NCBI GenBank assembly: GCA_964634815.1 | Contig: CAZWMD010000009.1 | Location: 55,535-119,534, forward strand | Length of the DNA: 64,000 nucleotides | Source: JALZVT01 sp964634815 | Lineage (GTDB): Bacteria > Pseudomonadota > Gammaproteobacteria > Pseudomonadales > Azotimanducaceae | Direction: 5' to 3' | In this document: one piece after another, positions 9,444 to 18,068 of the stretch | Position numbering within the stretch: the first letter of the stretch is position 1 | Layout of the letters: the number at the start of each line of letters is the position of its first letter | Translations under genes and position numbers: made by a program | Notes under the pieces: model-generated | The model's input: the letters and a program-made list of their open reading frames with translations, nothing else | The model's database searches: none | Told to the model about the DNA's origin: nothing

Positions 9444-10877
9444 TCACGCACGGCGCGACATGTTTCTGCGAGTGAACTCGGCAACTCTCTGCCGATAATG
9501 TTCGGTGCTTTGGCGAGTTAAACGATTAAACTGCTCATCGCATACCTCTGCATCGAGCTGCCGTGCCAACTTATCGGCTACCGTTAACATATCGGTAAAC
9601 ACCTTGGTGGCCTGACCGGAACAGGGCAACTGCATAAACAAACACAAGCCTCGAAATTCCTCTCCGGGCATCGATTGAAGGTCAAAATAGCCAGGCTCGG
9701 TGACGCTGGCGATACTGTACTGGCTAAGCTTGGTGACCGGATCGATGCGATGAAAGATATTCATGTCACCAAATTTGATTCCGTTGCGAAGGAACAATTC
9801 CAAGACATCACCACCATGGAACGGACGTGATTTAGCAATCACATTAAGGACAACCAACTCTTCGGCTGGAGCCTGATTCACACTTGGTGTATTGCTGATT
9901 TGTTGCCTGCGCGGTTGATTGTCCTGACGATCATCTCGAACTGGCGTCATCTCCGGAAATTCAACAATAGGTTCGGGTGACAAACTGAGCTGCTCCTGCT
10001 CGGGCAGTGATTTGGCTGCCTCTTGCGCGGCAAGTTTTGCTTCGTGTTGCGCACGCGCTTTTGCGCGAGCTTTCTGACGCTTCTCCGCATCTATGCGGGC
10101 CTGTGCTTCACGCGCTTCGGTTTCGAGACGCTGCAAACGCTGCGCTTCGATCTTTGCCTGCAGTTCCGCTTCCTTTGCAGCCTGGAGTTTGATCCGCTCG
10201 CGCTCCATGGCCTCTTGCTTGATCCGCTCCTGCTCTACTCGAACTCGCTCAGCCTCAATCTCTTCAGGTAGCGGCGGTTCAAACTGTTTGCGTGGAGGAG
10301 TAGCCGCCTGGTCAGGTGTGATCTGCTTTTTGGGGGGCAACTGAGAAACTGGTGTGGGCTGGGCATCCGTTAATAGTGGTGCCGGCTCAACACCTGCGGC
10401 GGTGCGAGCCGCACAGCGCTCCTCCAGCGCCTCCATTTCAAGATCAAGAGTGGCTTGTTCTGGCTGATAGCCCGCGTCAAAATCTCCCTCATCAATCTCT
10501 ACTTCGGGTGCCAGGGTTTCTGAAGCACTGGCCACCGCATCGTCGAGTGCTATGAGTGCTTCTTCCAGCGGATCAATTGCCGCATTAGACTCGTTAGCAA
10601 AACCAAGATCATCAACATCCGGCCAATCATCTGCCAGAGGCCTGCGCTCCTGAACCCGAAGTGCATCGTAACCAACTGTTGGTGTCACCCGAGCACCGCC
10701 GTTAGGCAATTCTCCGCTCAGCAGAACCATGTCATCCAGATCGCCCTCGGGCAGATCGGTTTCAATAGCCATGCGAACGTCGTTTTTCCTCGCCCGGTAG
10801 GCAGTCCAGAAGCCATGGCAAATCACAGCCACGATCAACATCGTGCCGATTAGCAAAATCCAACTTTTTATATCCAA
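9444..10877 (-). CDS. zipA: Cell division protein ZipA
   Basis: 477 residues, longer than E. coli ZipA (328). The N-terminus is a single membrane helix (residues 5-24) in the N-out orientation typical of ZipA. An acidic, Pro-rich linker follows. The C-terminal ZipA domain (about 340-470; VVLNVIAKSRPFHGGDVLE, FHRIDP) binds the FtsZ tail. The extra length is mostly residues 204-289, an almost uninterrupted Glu/Arg/Lys/Ala/Gln helix. ZipA tethers FtsZ to the inner membrane during division. The start is TTG at 10877 with a strong AGGAG seven bases upstream; no better ATG exists. It lies between smc and ligA. Confidence 0.93.
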   Translation of the reverse strand: MDIKSWILLIGTMLIVAVICHGFWTAYRARKNDVRMAIETDLPEGDLDDMVLLSGELPNGGARVTPTVGYDALRVQERRPLADDWPDVDDLGFANESNAAIDPLEEALIALDDAVASASETLAPEVEIDEGDFDAGYQPEQATLDLEMEALEERCAARTAAGVEPAPLLTDAQPTPVSQLPPKKQITPDQAATPPRKQFEPPLPEEIEAERVRVEQERIKQEAMERERIKLQAAKEAELQAKIEAQRLQRLETEAREAQARIDAEKRQKARAKARAQHEAKLAAQEAAKSLPEQEQLSLSPEPIVEFPEMTPVRDDRQDNQPRRQQISNTPSVNQAPAEELVVLNVIAKSRPFHGGDVLELFLRNGIKFGDMNIFHRIDPVTKLSQYSIASVTEPGYFDLQSMPGEEFRGLCLFMQLPCSGQATKVFTDMLTVADKLARQLDAEVCDEQFNRLTRQSTEHYRQRVAEFTRRNMSRRA

Positions 10878-10990
10878 TTCAACTCTCCTCAGACCCGGAG
10901 TGTAATGTCGTCTGTACAGCGAAAAAGCTGTCTGTCCAAGTCAATCCCGGAATAACGGCGCAACCCGCGCGTGCTCCGGCACTTGGCAAA

Positions 10991-13900
10991 CTAAACCGCT
11001 GCGAGTTCTGCTGCCTCCTCCACGTCAACAGAAACCAGACGAGACACTCCTGCCTCATGCTGTGTGACACCCATAAGATGGTCGGCCATCTCCATGGTCA
11101 GCTTGTTGTGAGTAATCACCACAAACTGAACGTCGGCCGACATCTCTTTAATCAGGTCGGCAAATCGCACGACGTTGGAATCATCCAACGGAGCATCAAC
11201 CTCATCGAGTAAACATACTGGCGATGGGTTGAGTTGAAAAATTGCAAAGATCAGCGCGATTGCCGTCAGCGCTTTCTCTCCACCTGATAACAGGTGAACA
11301 GAAGCGTTACGTTTACCCGGCGGCCTCGCCATAAGCGAAACCCCGGTATCGAGCAGATCCTCCCCGGTAAGTTCTAAACTGGCGTGTCCACCGCCAAATA
11401 CTTTAGGAAACAGTACGCCGAGCCGTTTATCGACCTCTTCGAAGGTTTCTTTGAACCTGATACGAGTTTCCTTATCGATTTTGCGAATAGCGTTTTGCAG
11501 TGTTGCAAGCGCCTCTTCCAGATCCGCAAACTGGGCATCCAGGTAAGTCTTACGCTCACTCTGGCTTTCGTATTCATCGATGGCTGCCAGGTTAATCGGC
11601 CCCAACCGATTAATCCTTCGATCCATCTTCTCTAATTCTTCACTCCAGGCAGCGTCGGTGGCATCTTCCGGCAAGCCTTCTTTAACCGCCGCAAATTCCA
11701 TTCCGGTAGCTGCAAGCTGCTCACGGAGTGTTTCCGATTTCACTTTCATTCCCTGGCGATCGACTCGAGCCGTTTCGAGCTTGCCACGCAACGCCTCTAG
11801 CGCCGTTTCATAGCCGCCACGGGTTTCTTCCTGAGTACGAATATCCCGATCAACCTGCTCTAGCGCTCCGCGGAGTTCAGACAAGCTCGATTCGGTGGTC
11901 ACACGCTCTGCAAGTAAGGCTTCAAGTTGAGTCTGAAGCTCCGGCAGGGGTTGTTGTGAACTCTCAATACCTTCGGTGATGGCTTTGCGACGTTCGACCA
12001 ACTCTTCGGTTTGCTGCAACAGACGTTCGCGGGTGTTTCGCGCGGCGTCCAAATGAGAGGTCACACTTTGCAATTCAGAATTGACTTCGTGAAACCGGTC
12101 CTGAGCAGTTCGAGATATCTGACGCGCCTCTTCAAGGCGTGAATTATTTGCATCGCGTTCTTCAAGCAACTGTGAGCGGCGCTCAGACTGGGCTTCACGA
12201 ATAGCCTCGGCTTCACCCAGTTGATTGCGTGCCTCACCCAATACGAGCGTCTCGGCAGTTACCTGGGCTTCAATATCGCTGCGCTCTTTGGTCAACCGTT
12301 CACGACGTGATTCGGCTTCTTCGATACGCACCTGCTTGACCCCAAGATCCGCCCGGAGTTGACCGAGCACACGATCAAGCTCTGCAGAACGATGTTGCAG
12401 GGTTTCGCGCTGAGCTTCACATTGCTCAATCGCTGACTTGTCGGTTATCACTTTGTTTTGCAAGTCAGAAAGCCGCTGTTCGGCCTCTTCAAGCGCAATG
12501 GATAGCGTTTCGATTTGCTGCGCCCGCTGAATAATACCGGTCTCGTTTTCTTCACCGCGGATGGCCCGAACCCAGTCACACCCAAACCAGAGACCGTCCC
12601 GAGTCACAATACTTTCAAAATTTCCAAGTGATGAGCGTTGCTGCAGAGCCACTTGAATTGACTCTGCGGCGTACACGCCATCGAGTAACGCTCCCAACCC
12701 CAGTTCATCACCGCGAACAAGCGTTGCCAGTAAAGGCAATGCCCCGTCGGCACTGGTTTGAGTTTTTCCTTCGAATAATGTCACGGTGCCACTGGGCAAT
12801 GCGGCCAACGCCTGAGCGTAACCGTCAATCCCGTCAACACGAATAGCCTGCAAGTCGGCACCCAACACCGCTTCAACAGCGACTTCCCAGCCAGGCACTA
12901 CGCTTAGCTGTTCAGCAAGACGAGCTCCGCCACCCAGGGACTGATCTCGAAGCCAGCCTTGAACATCAGTATTGTGCTGACCTAAAGCGGCCTGTTGCAC
13001 GGCTTCGGTGGCTGTCAATTCATGGCGCAGGTCATTTACTGAACCACGAGACTCTTCGAGCGACCGTTCGGTGTTCAACAAGGTTTCGCGCGCTGCAGCG
13101 AGGGCATCCAGCGTGCCCGCGACTTCAGACTGGATCTGTTGCTGCTGATCCTCGGTTTGGCTAATTTGCGCCTGGAGCGAATCCACATCGTCTGTGACTT
13201 CTGAATCGGTATCTGCTGCGGCTTCCATCTGCAACTGCTGCATCCGTCCGCGAAGACGCTGCAAGAGATTTTCAACATGGTCTATTCGAGTTGCCTGCAC
13301 CTGGGCATTTTGCTCGGCTTGCGATGCCTGCCGACTGAATTCTTCCCAACCCGCCTGCCAATCGTTGACCTGAATCTCGACGCCACCCAGTGCTTCTCGT
13401 GCCGTCTCGTCGGCCCCTCGGGCCTCATCCAGCTGCGGGCTAAGGGCATCAAGCTGCGCTGACAATTCCTTGATTCGCGCATCATCCATTTCCAGCTGCC
13501 GTCGAGCCTCAGAGTCGCGGGTGCTGACCGTATCGAGATCCAGCTCAAGCTGCGCAACCCGCTGCTGGTTGTATTTCAGCGCCTCTTCGATCCGGTTGAT
13601 ATCCGAACCAAATTTATAGAACTGGGATTGCACCGAGTTGAGTTTTTCGCTGCGCTCACTGTATTCGAGTCGCGACTTTTCAATCTTGGTCTCTTCAGCC
13701 TGAATCTGGGCCTGTTTTTCGGCCCGTTGGTTTTCGAGCTCTGAAATGGCGGTTTCCCGCGCAGCCAACTCTTCATCCACTGCCAGCAGACGCAACGTAT
13801 AGAGCTGGGCCGTCAGCTCACGTTCAATGTCCTTGAACTCGCGATACTTGGCAGCGGCGGTGGCTTGTCTCTTCAGTCGAGACAGCTGCTTGTCCAGTTC

Positions 13901-14497
13901 TTCACGAATATCATTGAGCCGATCGAGATTCTCAACCGTATGTTTAATTCGGTTCTCGGTTTCGCGCCGACGCTCTTTGTATTTGGAAATGCCAGCGGCC
14001 TCTTCCAGATACACCCTGAGCTCTTCAGGCTTGGCCTCGATAAGCTGGCTGATCATGCCCTGCTCAATTATTGAGTAGCTGCGAGGGCCAAAGCCGGTAC
14101 CCAAAAAGACATCGAGAATATCCCGGCGCCGGCACTTCTTGCCGTTTATAAAATAGGTGGATTGAGCGTCTCGGGTGACCTGGCGCCGAATAGCTATCTC
14201 AGCGTAGCTCGCGTACTCCCCACCAATTCGGGCATCTGAGTTATCAAATAACAGCTCAACGGTTGCCATGGCGGTAGGCTTGCGCGCGGAGGAGCCACTG
14301 AAAATCACATCGGTAATGGACTCGCCCCGCAGCTGTTTGGCCGAGCTTTCGCCCATGACCCAGCGCACGGCATCGATGACATTGGACTTGCCGCAGCCGT
14401 TAGGTCCGACAACCGCACTACGATCGCCAGGGAAACGCACCGTGGTCGGGTCGACAAACGACTTAAAGCCCGCCAATTTGATCTGTTTCAGGCGCAC
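10991..14497 (-). CDS. smc: Chromosome segregation ATPase SMC
   Basis: 1168 residues. The N-terminal ATPase head carries Walker A GPNGCGKS (31-38) and the Q-loop region. A long coiled coil follows, then a hinge (about 500-650; VAVEAVLGADLQAI), the returning coil, and a C-terminal head with the ABC signature LLSGGEKAL and Walker B CLLDEVDAPLDD. SMC condenses and individualises sister chromosomes together with ScpA and ScpB, which are not in this window. Its presence implies a lineage that uses SMC rather than MukBEF. The start is GTG at 14497. A 113-bp spacer separates it from zipA, so zipA may have its own promoter. Confidence 0.95.
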   Translation of the reverse strand: MRLKQIKLAGFKSFVDPTTVRFPGDRSAVVGPNGCGKSNVIDAVRWVMGESSAKQLRGESITDVIFSGSSARKPTAMATVELLFDNSDARIGGEYASYAEIAIRRQVTRDAQSTYFINGKKCRRRDILDVFLGTGFGPRSYSIIEQGMISQLIEAKPEELRVYLEEAAGISKYKERRRETENRIKHTVENLDRLNDIREELDKQLSRLKRQATAAAKYREFKDIERELTAQLYTLRLLAVDEELAARETAISELENQRAEKQAQIQAEETKIEKSRLEYSERSEKLNSVQSQFYKFGSDINRIEEALKYNQQRVAQLELDLDTVSTRDSEARRQLEMDDARIKELSAQLDALSPQLDEARGADETAREALGGVEIQVNDWQAGWEEFSRQASQAEQNAQVQATRIDHVENLLQRLRGRMQQLQMEAAADTDSEVTDDVDSLQAQISQTEDQQQQIQSEVAGTLDALAAARETLLNTERSLEESRGSVNDLRHELTATEAVQQAALGQHNTDVQGWLRDQSLGGGARLAEQLSVVPGWEVAVEAVLGADLQAIRVDGIDGYAQALAALPSGTVTLFEGKTQTSADGALPLLATLVRGDELGLGALLDGVYAAESIQVALQQRSSLGNFESIVTRDGLWFGCDWVRAIRGEENETGIIQRAQQIETLSIALEEAEQRLSDLQNKVITDKSAIEQCEAQRETLQHRSAELDRVLGQLRADLGVKQVRIEEAESRRERLTKERSDIEAQVTAETLVLGEARNQLGEAEAIREAQSERRSQLLEERDANNSRLEEARQISRTAQDRFHEVNSELQSVTSHLDAARNTRERLLQQTEELVERRKAITEGIESSQQPLPELQTQLEALLAERVTTESSLSELRGALEQVDRDIRTQEETRGGYETALEALRGKLETARVDRQGMKVKSETLREQLAATGMEFAAVKEGLPEDATDAAWSEELEKMDRRINRLGPINLAAIDEYESQSERKTYLDAQFADLEEALATLQNAIRKIDKETRIRFKETFEEVDKRLGVLFPKVFGGGHASLELTGEDLLDTGVSLMARPPGKRNASVHLLSGGEKALTAIALIFAIFQLNPSPVCLLDEVDAPLDDSNVVRFADLIKEMSADVQFVVITHNKLTMEMADHLMGVTQHEAGVSRLVSVDVEEAAELAAV

Positions 14498-14800
14498 AGG
14501 CTAGACCCGGTCAAAGCGTCGTGCAGGACGCCCTACGAAGAGAAGAATTGTAAGCTGAGCAAGAAGCCGCTTCTGTCGCTGCATCGGGTTCAAATAGCCG
14601 AAGAAAATGCCGCCAAGGCGAAGCGAGTTAGTCTAAAGGGAAAGGAGCACCTGGGTAAGCCCCCTGACATTGATCAGAGTGAAAAAAACGTGAGTTTTTT
14701 GCCCCGGGCAGGGTCTTGAGATTGTCCAACCCCGCGGATCAGGACGCTGCGGGTCCAGGACCCCGTCCGGCGGAGCCTGGATCCCCGCGATAGGGAGGGT
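14498..14800. other. 303-bp intergenic region between the GntR-type gene and smc
   Basis: No gene is visible. The region must hold the smc promoter and the 3' end of the regulator transcript. It contains an A-stem inverted repeat (AAAAAAC, GTGA, GTTTTTT at 14683-14700). On the minus strand this gives a stem followed by Ts and could act as a weak terminator for the regulator gene. It also contains a GC-rich stretch (14739-14790) with the palindrome GGGTCCAGGACCC at 14751-14763 that could fold in the regulator's 3' UTR. I could not identify a convincing -35/-10 pair by eye. Confidence 0.5.
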
Positions 14801-15571
14801 TTAGCCTATCGCAAGACGGGCATCACGGCGCAACATTGCTTGCAAAATTTGCCGAATACGCTCGGCATCATGAGCCGAAGTCGCATCAAACAGTGCCTGG
14901 GCACAGCGTCGGGTATCGCCGGGATCAAACGCCGGATTATTGCTGGCAAGCAACATCAGACGCCGGGCTGAACCGGACAGACCGCGCAACAAATCAGCGG
15001 TGAAATCGTTGTCGATACTCGCCTGGGGAAGTTCAAAGAACGCCTGTCGGGCAGCAACCAGCTCGGGAAAATCTTCCGCCTCAATGGCCGCATTGATCCG
15101 GGCCAGGCCCGCCTTAAGGGGCGCCAGAGCGGCCGCATTAGGACGTCTGCTTGCCAATTCGGTAAACAGCGTACCTGTCACCTGTGCAATCACCTCGGCG
15201 ATGCTGGCGAGTTCACTATTGTTCAGTGGTCTGACGAGGGCGCCTCGGCGGGGCAATATGCTCACCAAATGACGCCCCTCCATAACCAGCAGGGCTTCGC
15301 GCACTGAGCCGCGAGATACGCCAAGATCCCCCGCCACCTTCAGCTCCTGAATGCGCTCGCGTGGTGCCAGGGTGCCAAAGACAATACCGTCTTCGAGATG
15401 CCGGGCGATACGCTCAACGGTACTTACCGCCACCGCAGGCGGCTCTCCGGTTGGAGCTGTGTTTTCCGCAGCCACCGCAACATCTGCGTTTGCGCTGGTC
15501 GCTCTCAGGGTCGCTGGTTGATTCTTTGTTTCTGGAGCGTCCGAAATCGGCGCTGCGATGGTATTGGACAC
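14801..15571 (-). CDS. GntR-family transcriptional regulator
   Basis: A 256-residue regulator. After a 50-residue Ala/Pro-rich, probably disordered N-terminus comes a GntR-type winged helix (about 55-110; RIQELKVAGDLGVSRGSV then REALLVMEGRHLVSILPRRG). An all-helical FadR/FCD-like effector domain (about 115-250) follows. The frame is open to 15691, but the GTG at 15571 has AGGAG eight bases upstream and is preferred to the unsupported ATG at 15691. Ligand and targets are unknown. It lies 136 bp downstream of ccmI on the same strand and probably has its own promoter. Confidence 0.85.
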   Translation of the reverse strand: MSNTIAAPISDAPETKNQPATLRATSANADVAVAAENTAPTGEPPAVAVSTVERIARHLEDGIVFGTLAPRERIQELKVAGDLGVSRGSVREALLVMEGRHLVSILPRRGALVRPLNNSELASIAEVIAQVTGTLFTELASRRPNAAALAPLKAGLARINAAIEAEDFPELVAARQAFFELPQASIDNDFTADLLRGLSGSARRLMLLASNNPAFDPGDTRRCAQALFDATSAHDAERIRQILQAMLRRDARLAIG

Positions 15572-15627
15572 GTCAAATGCTCCTGCTGTTACTGTTCTCT
15601 GCTTATTTGAGACAGGGTAGACCGCAG

Positions 15628-15645
15628 AATGTTTCCAAATGTTCC
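15628..15645. promoter_or_regulatory. Tandem 9-mer, candidate operator upstream of the GntR-type gene
   Basis: Two imperfect copies, AATGTTTCC (15628-15636) and AAATGTTCC (15637-15645), lie back to back 57-74 bp upstream of the chosen GTG. Self-regulation is common in GntR regulators and the position suits an operator. The classical FadR-type inverted repeat is not present, so this is a suggestion only. Confidence 0.25.
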
Positions 15646-15707
15646 GAAAAATATGCGTATTGAGGCTTAAAAATGGTAATCGACTGCTCAATCGCCAGTT
15701 TGAGGGC

Positions 15708-16958
15708 CTATCCAGCTGGTCTCAGCTCTGCCCGCAGAAGAATGGGTTGGTTGGTTGCGGTCAGTTCCAATGGCTTCGATTGCCACTGCCAATCCCCCGG
15801 ACCCGCTTGCGGGCGGCCGGTCAGAGACAACCGGGCCACTATTTCCACCGTCCCCGCACCTGACAATGGGTTTGCCGGATTCATACTCACCGCATCATCC
15901 AGTCGAATCTGCTCCGTAATCCCGGCCACAGGGCGGCGCACCACCGCATAAGGAATGCCACCACCTACTGGCCGGGCAATGACAAACAGCACAGCATCTG
16001 CAGGAGGCTCGCCGGCTAGAGACAGAGCGACATCGATGGTCGGTCCGGATACCCCCAGCGAGGCCCTGGCCTGGTCATAGCCCTGCGCCAGCAGGTCACG
16101 TTGCTCCTGGGTTAAGTTGTTAGACAATGCGCTATTGAGATAGCTGACTGCCGTTGCAAAGTCGTCACTGCGAAACGCTGCCAGAGCCAGCATGTTTAGT
16201 ACCATCGGCTGGTTCGGCTGGGTGCCAAGTACCCGCTGAGCGATCTCCCGGGTTGCCTCAGACAGCTTCCCGTTATCGGCCAGCAGGCGTGCTTGTAACC
16301 AATACAAATCCAGGTTCGGGTCAGCCCCCACCAACTCAGAGGCAGCTTCAAAGGCATCTGAGGCCTGGGTATAGGATTGCAATTTGAGTTCACCAATACC
16401 CAGCAAATACCAGCTACCTGCGGCCTCCGGATCTCTGGCAACGTGGGCTCGCAGACCTCCTGTGAGCCTGCGCAATTGCATGATCGCGGGGTCTGAGCCA
16501 TCCCCTTTCATTTCGCCAAGCGAGGGTAGCTGGAGTATCTCTCTCGCTTCTTCTAATTGATCGGCGCCGGGTGTGCCAAGACTCCAGTAAGTGAACAGCG
16601 GGCCAACCACCAATAAGGTCGCTGCGGCAAGCTTGGGACCAAGGCCCAAACCTCGGGGGGTTGAAAGTCCGTTGGATGCGTTTGCTGCTTCCCCCTGAGC
16701 ACCGGCTGGGACAGTCAGGCGGTCATCAAGCAGTTGCCGCGCCTTGTCTGCAAGCAGCGCTGACCGAGCCGAGTCGTCAAGCGTGCGGTCTTCTAACAAC
16801 TCACGTTCGAAGGCTTGATAGAGCCCCATATTGTAGGCGTCACGGGCGTCACCGGAGTTTCTTTGCTCTGACTGGGCGTCAGACCTGGTGCGCGACCAAA
16901 GTGGCCAGCAAAACATCACGGCCAGAAGCGTCAAACCAGCCAGGGCCAACTCAAACAT
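15708..16958 (-). CDS. ccmI: Cytochrome c maturation protein CcmI
   Basis: 416 residues. It starts with a membrane helix (MFELALAGLTLLAVMFCWPL), followed by a cytoplasmic leucine-rich segment (YNMGLYQAFERELLEDRTL), a second membrane helix (about 105-122) and a periplasmic TPR domain (about 150-300) that holds apocytochrome c for haem ligation. The C-terminal about 90 residues form a beta-rich domain as in long CcmI/CycH proteins. The ATG at 16958 lies inside the end of ccmH, with an 8-bp overlap. A longer frame reaches 17045 but would enter deeply into ccmH without a better ribosome site. It is the last gene of the ccm operon. Confidence 0.92.
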   Translation of the reverse strand: MFELALAGLTLLAVMFCWPLWSRTRSDAQSEQRNSGDARDAYNMGLYQAFERELLEDRTLDDSARSALLADKARQLLDDRLTVPAGAQGEAANASNGLSTPRGLGLGPKLAAATLLVVGPLFTYWSLGTPGADQLEEAREILQLPSLGEMKGDGSDPAIMQLRRLTGGLRAHVARDPEAAGSWYLLGIGELKLQSYTQASDAFEAASELVGADPNLDLYWLQARLLADNGKLSEATREIAQRVLGTQPNQPMVLNMLALAAFRSDDFATAVSYLNSALSNNLTQEQRDLLAQGYDQARASLGVSGPTIDVALSLAGEPPADAVLFVIARPVGGGIPYAVVRRPVAGITEQIRLDDAVSMNPANPLSGAGTVEIVARLSLTGRPQAGPGDWQWQSKPLELTATNQPILLRAELRPAG

Positions 16959-17490
16959 CAAGCTGCCCTGCGCGCTTGTCAGATCGCGCGGGGGTCTTTG
17001 ACCCGCTGCCGAGTTCAGCAACCAGTGCCTCAAGCTGCTGGGCATCCTCCTCGCTTAGCGCCGGAGCTGATCCCGGCAACTGTGGCTGACGGCGAGCGAG
17101 TTTAAAAACAACCAGCACCGTTGCCAGAAAACCAAGCCCGGGTAACAGCCAAAGCAACAGTGTGTTGGCACGTACCGGCGGATCATAGAGCACAAAGTCT
17201 CCGTATCTGTCCTGCAGAAATTCAAGGATTTGAGAATCAGACTTGCCCTCTCCCAGCAATCGGTGGACCGTCACTCGCAAGTCTTTGGCAATGGGGGCAT
17301 CTGATCCAGCTATGTTGACGTTCTGACATTTGGGGCAGCGAATTTGCCCGATGAGTCCGCGATAGCGCACCTCATGCGCTGAAGAGTCGAAATTGAACGT
17401 ATCAACTGTACTCGCAGCATGAGCCGAATACGGCTGGGCTGTAGCAACGAATACGCCAAGGCCAAGCAAAATAAAGAGCAACCGAGGCAT
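16951..17490 (-). CDS. ccmH: Cytochrome c maturation protein CcmH
   Basis: 179 residues with a signal peptide (1-26), then the family's RCPKCQN redox motif (Cys52 and Cys55) and the three-helix bundle (VHRLLGEGKSDSQILEF, RYGDFVLYDPP). One membrane helix (about 107-127) anchors it facing the periplasm. CcmH reduces apocytochrome c haem-binding cysteines, taking electrons from CcmG, and presents the apoprotein to CcmF. ccmG ends 2 bp before its start. The separate ccmI gene means that CcmH here is the short form, unlike the fused E. coli protein. Confidence 0.95.
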   Translation of the reverse strand: MPRLLFILLGLGVFVATAQPYSAHAASTVDTFNFDSSAHEVRYRGLIGQIRCPKCQNVNIAGSDAPIAKDLRVTVHRLLGEGKSDSQILEFLQDRYGDFVLYDPPVRANTLLLWLLPGLGFLATVLVVFKLARRQPQLPGSAPALSEEDAQQLEALVAELGSGSKTPARSDKRAGQLDV

Positions 17491-17492
17491 GG

Positions 17493-18068
17493 CTAGTTAA
17501 AGAACTCCATATTTTTCAACCGAGGCTCGAGTTCATTGGCCCAAATGCGGGGATTAATATCGCCAACCCGCTTGTACACAATTTGCCCCTGAGCATTCAG
17601 TAAAAAAGATTCCGGCGCGCCATAGACGCCGAGATCTACGCCGAGCTGGCCATCAAGATCTTCAATATGAAACTTATAGGGGTCACCATATTTCGCCAGC
17701 CATTGCCGGGCCAGCTCTGGCCTGTCTTTGTAGTTGACTCCAACAATCGGCAGACCATAGGTTTCCGAGATACGGCGCAGTTCATCATGCTCGGCAAGGC
17801 AGGTGGGGCACCAGGTAGCCCAGACATTGACCAATACAATTTGTCCCAACAAATTGTCCCGCGTTGCAAACTGTTCCGCCCCCCCAGTTCCCCGGGTATC
17901 CAAAAGTCTCGCTCGAAACTCCGGGAAGGGTTTGCCGAGTAACGCAGACGGTAGTTGCTTACGATCGCCCAACTGAAATCCAATATAGGCAATCACAACT
18001 ATCGCCAGGAACAACAGCAGCGGAATAAACAGCCTGCTGCGACTAATTATCTGGGGGGCATCAGACAC
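17493..18068 (-). CDS. ccmG: Thiol:disulfide interchange protein CcmG/DsbE
   Basis: A membrane-anchored periplasmic thioredoxin of 191 residues: one N-terminal membrane helix (14-32), then a thioredoxin fold with the WCPTC active site (Cys87 and Cys90). The family's GVNYKD and GAPESFLLN segments follow. It keeps CcmH reduced. I chose GTG at 18068 because GGAG sits nine bases upstream and the start overlaps the ccmF stop as GTGTCTGA. The frame also has a GTG at 18092, giving 199 residues, but no comparable ribosome site was seen there. Confidence 0.92.
   Translation of the reverse strand: MSDAPQIISRSRLFIPLLLFLAIVVIAYIGFQLGDRKQLPSALLGKPFPEFRARLLDTRGTGGAEQFATRDNLLGQIVLVNVWATWCPTCLAEHDELRRISETYGLPIVGVNYKDRPELARQWLAKYGDPYKFHIEDLDGQLGVDLGVYGAPESFLLNAQGQIVYKRVGDINPRIWANELEPRLKNMEFFN

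Noticed and set aside
14683..14700. Strong intrinsic terminator downstream of the GntR-type gene
   Set aside because: The stem is almost entirely A-T; kept only as a weak possibility within the intergenic entry.
15571..15691. N-terminal 40-residue extension of the GntR-type regulator
   Set aside because: The GTG at 15571 has a good AGGAG site; the extension has none and covers the likely promoter region.
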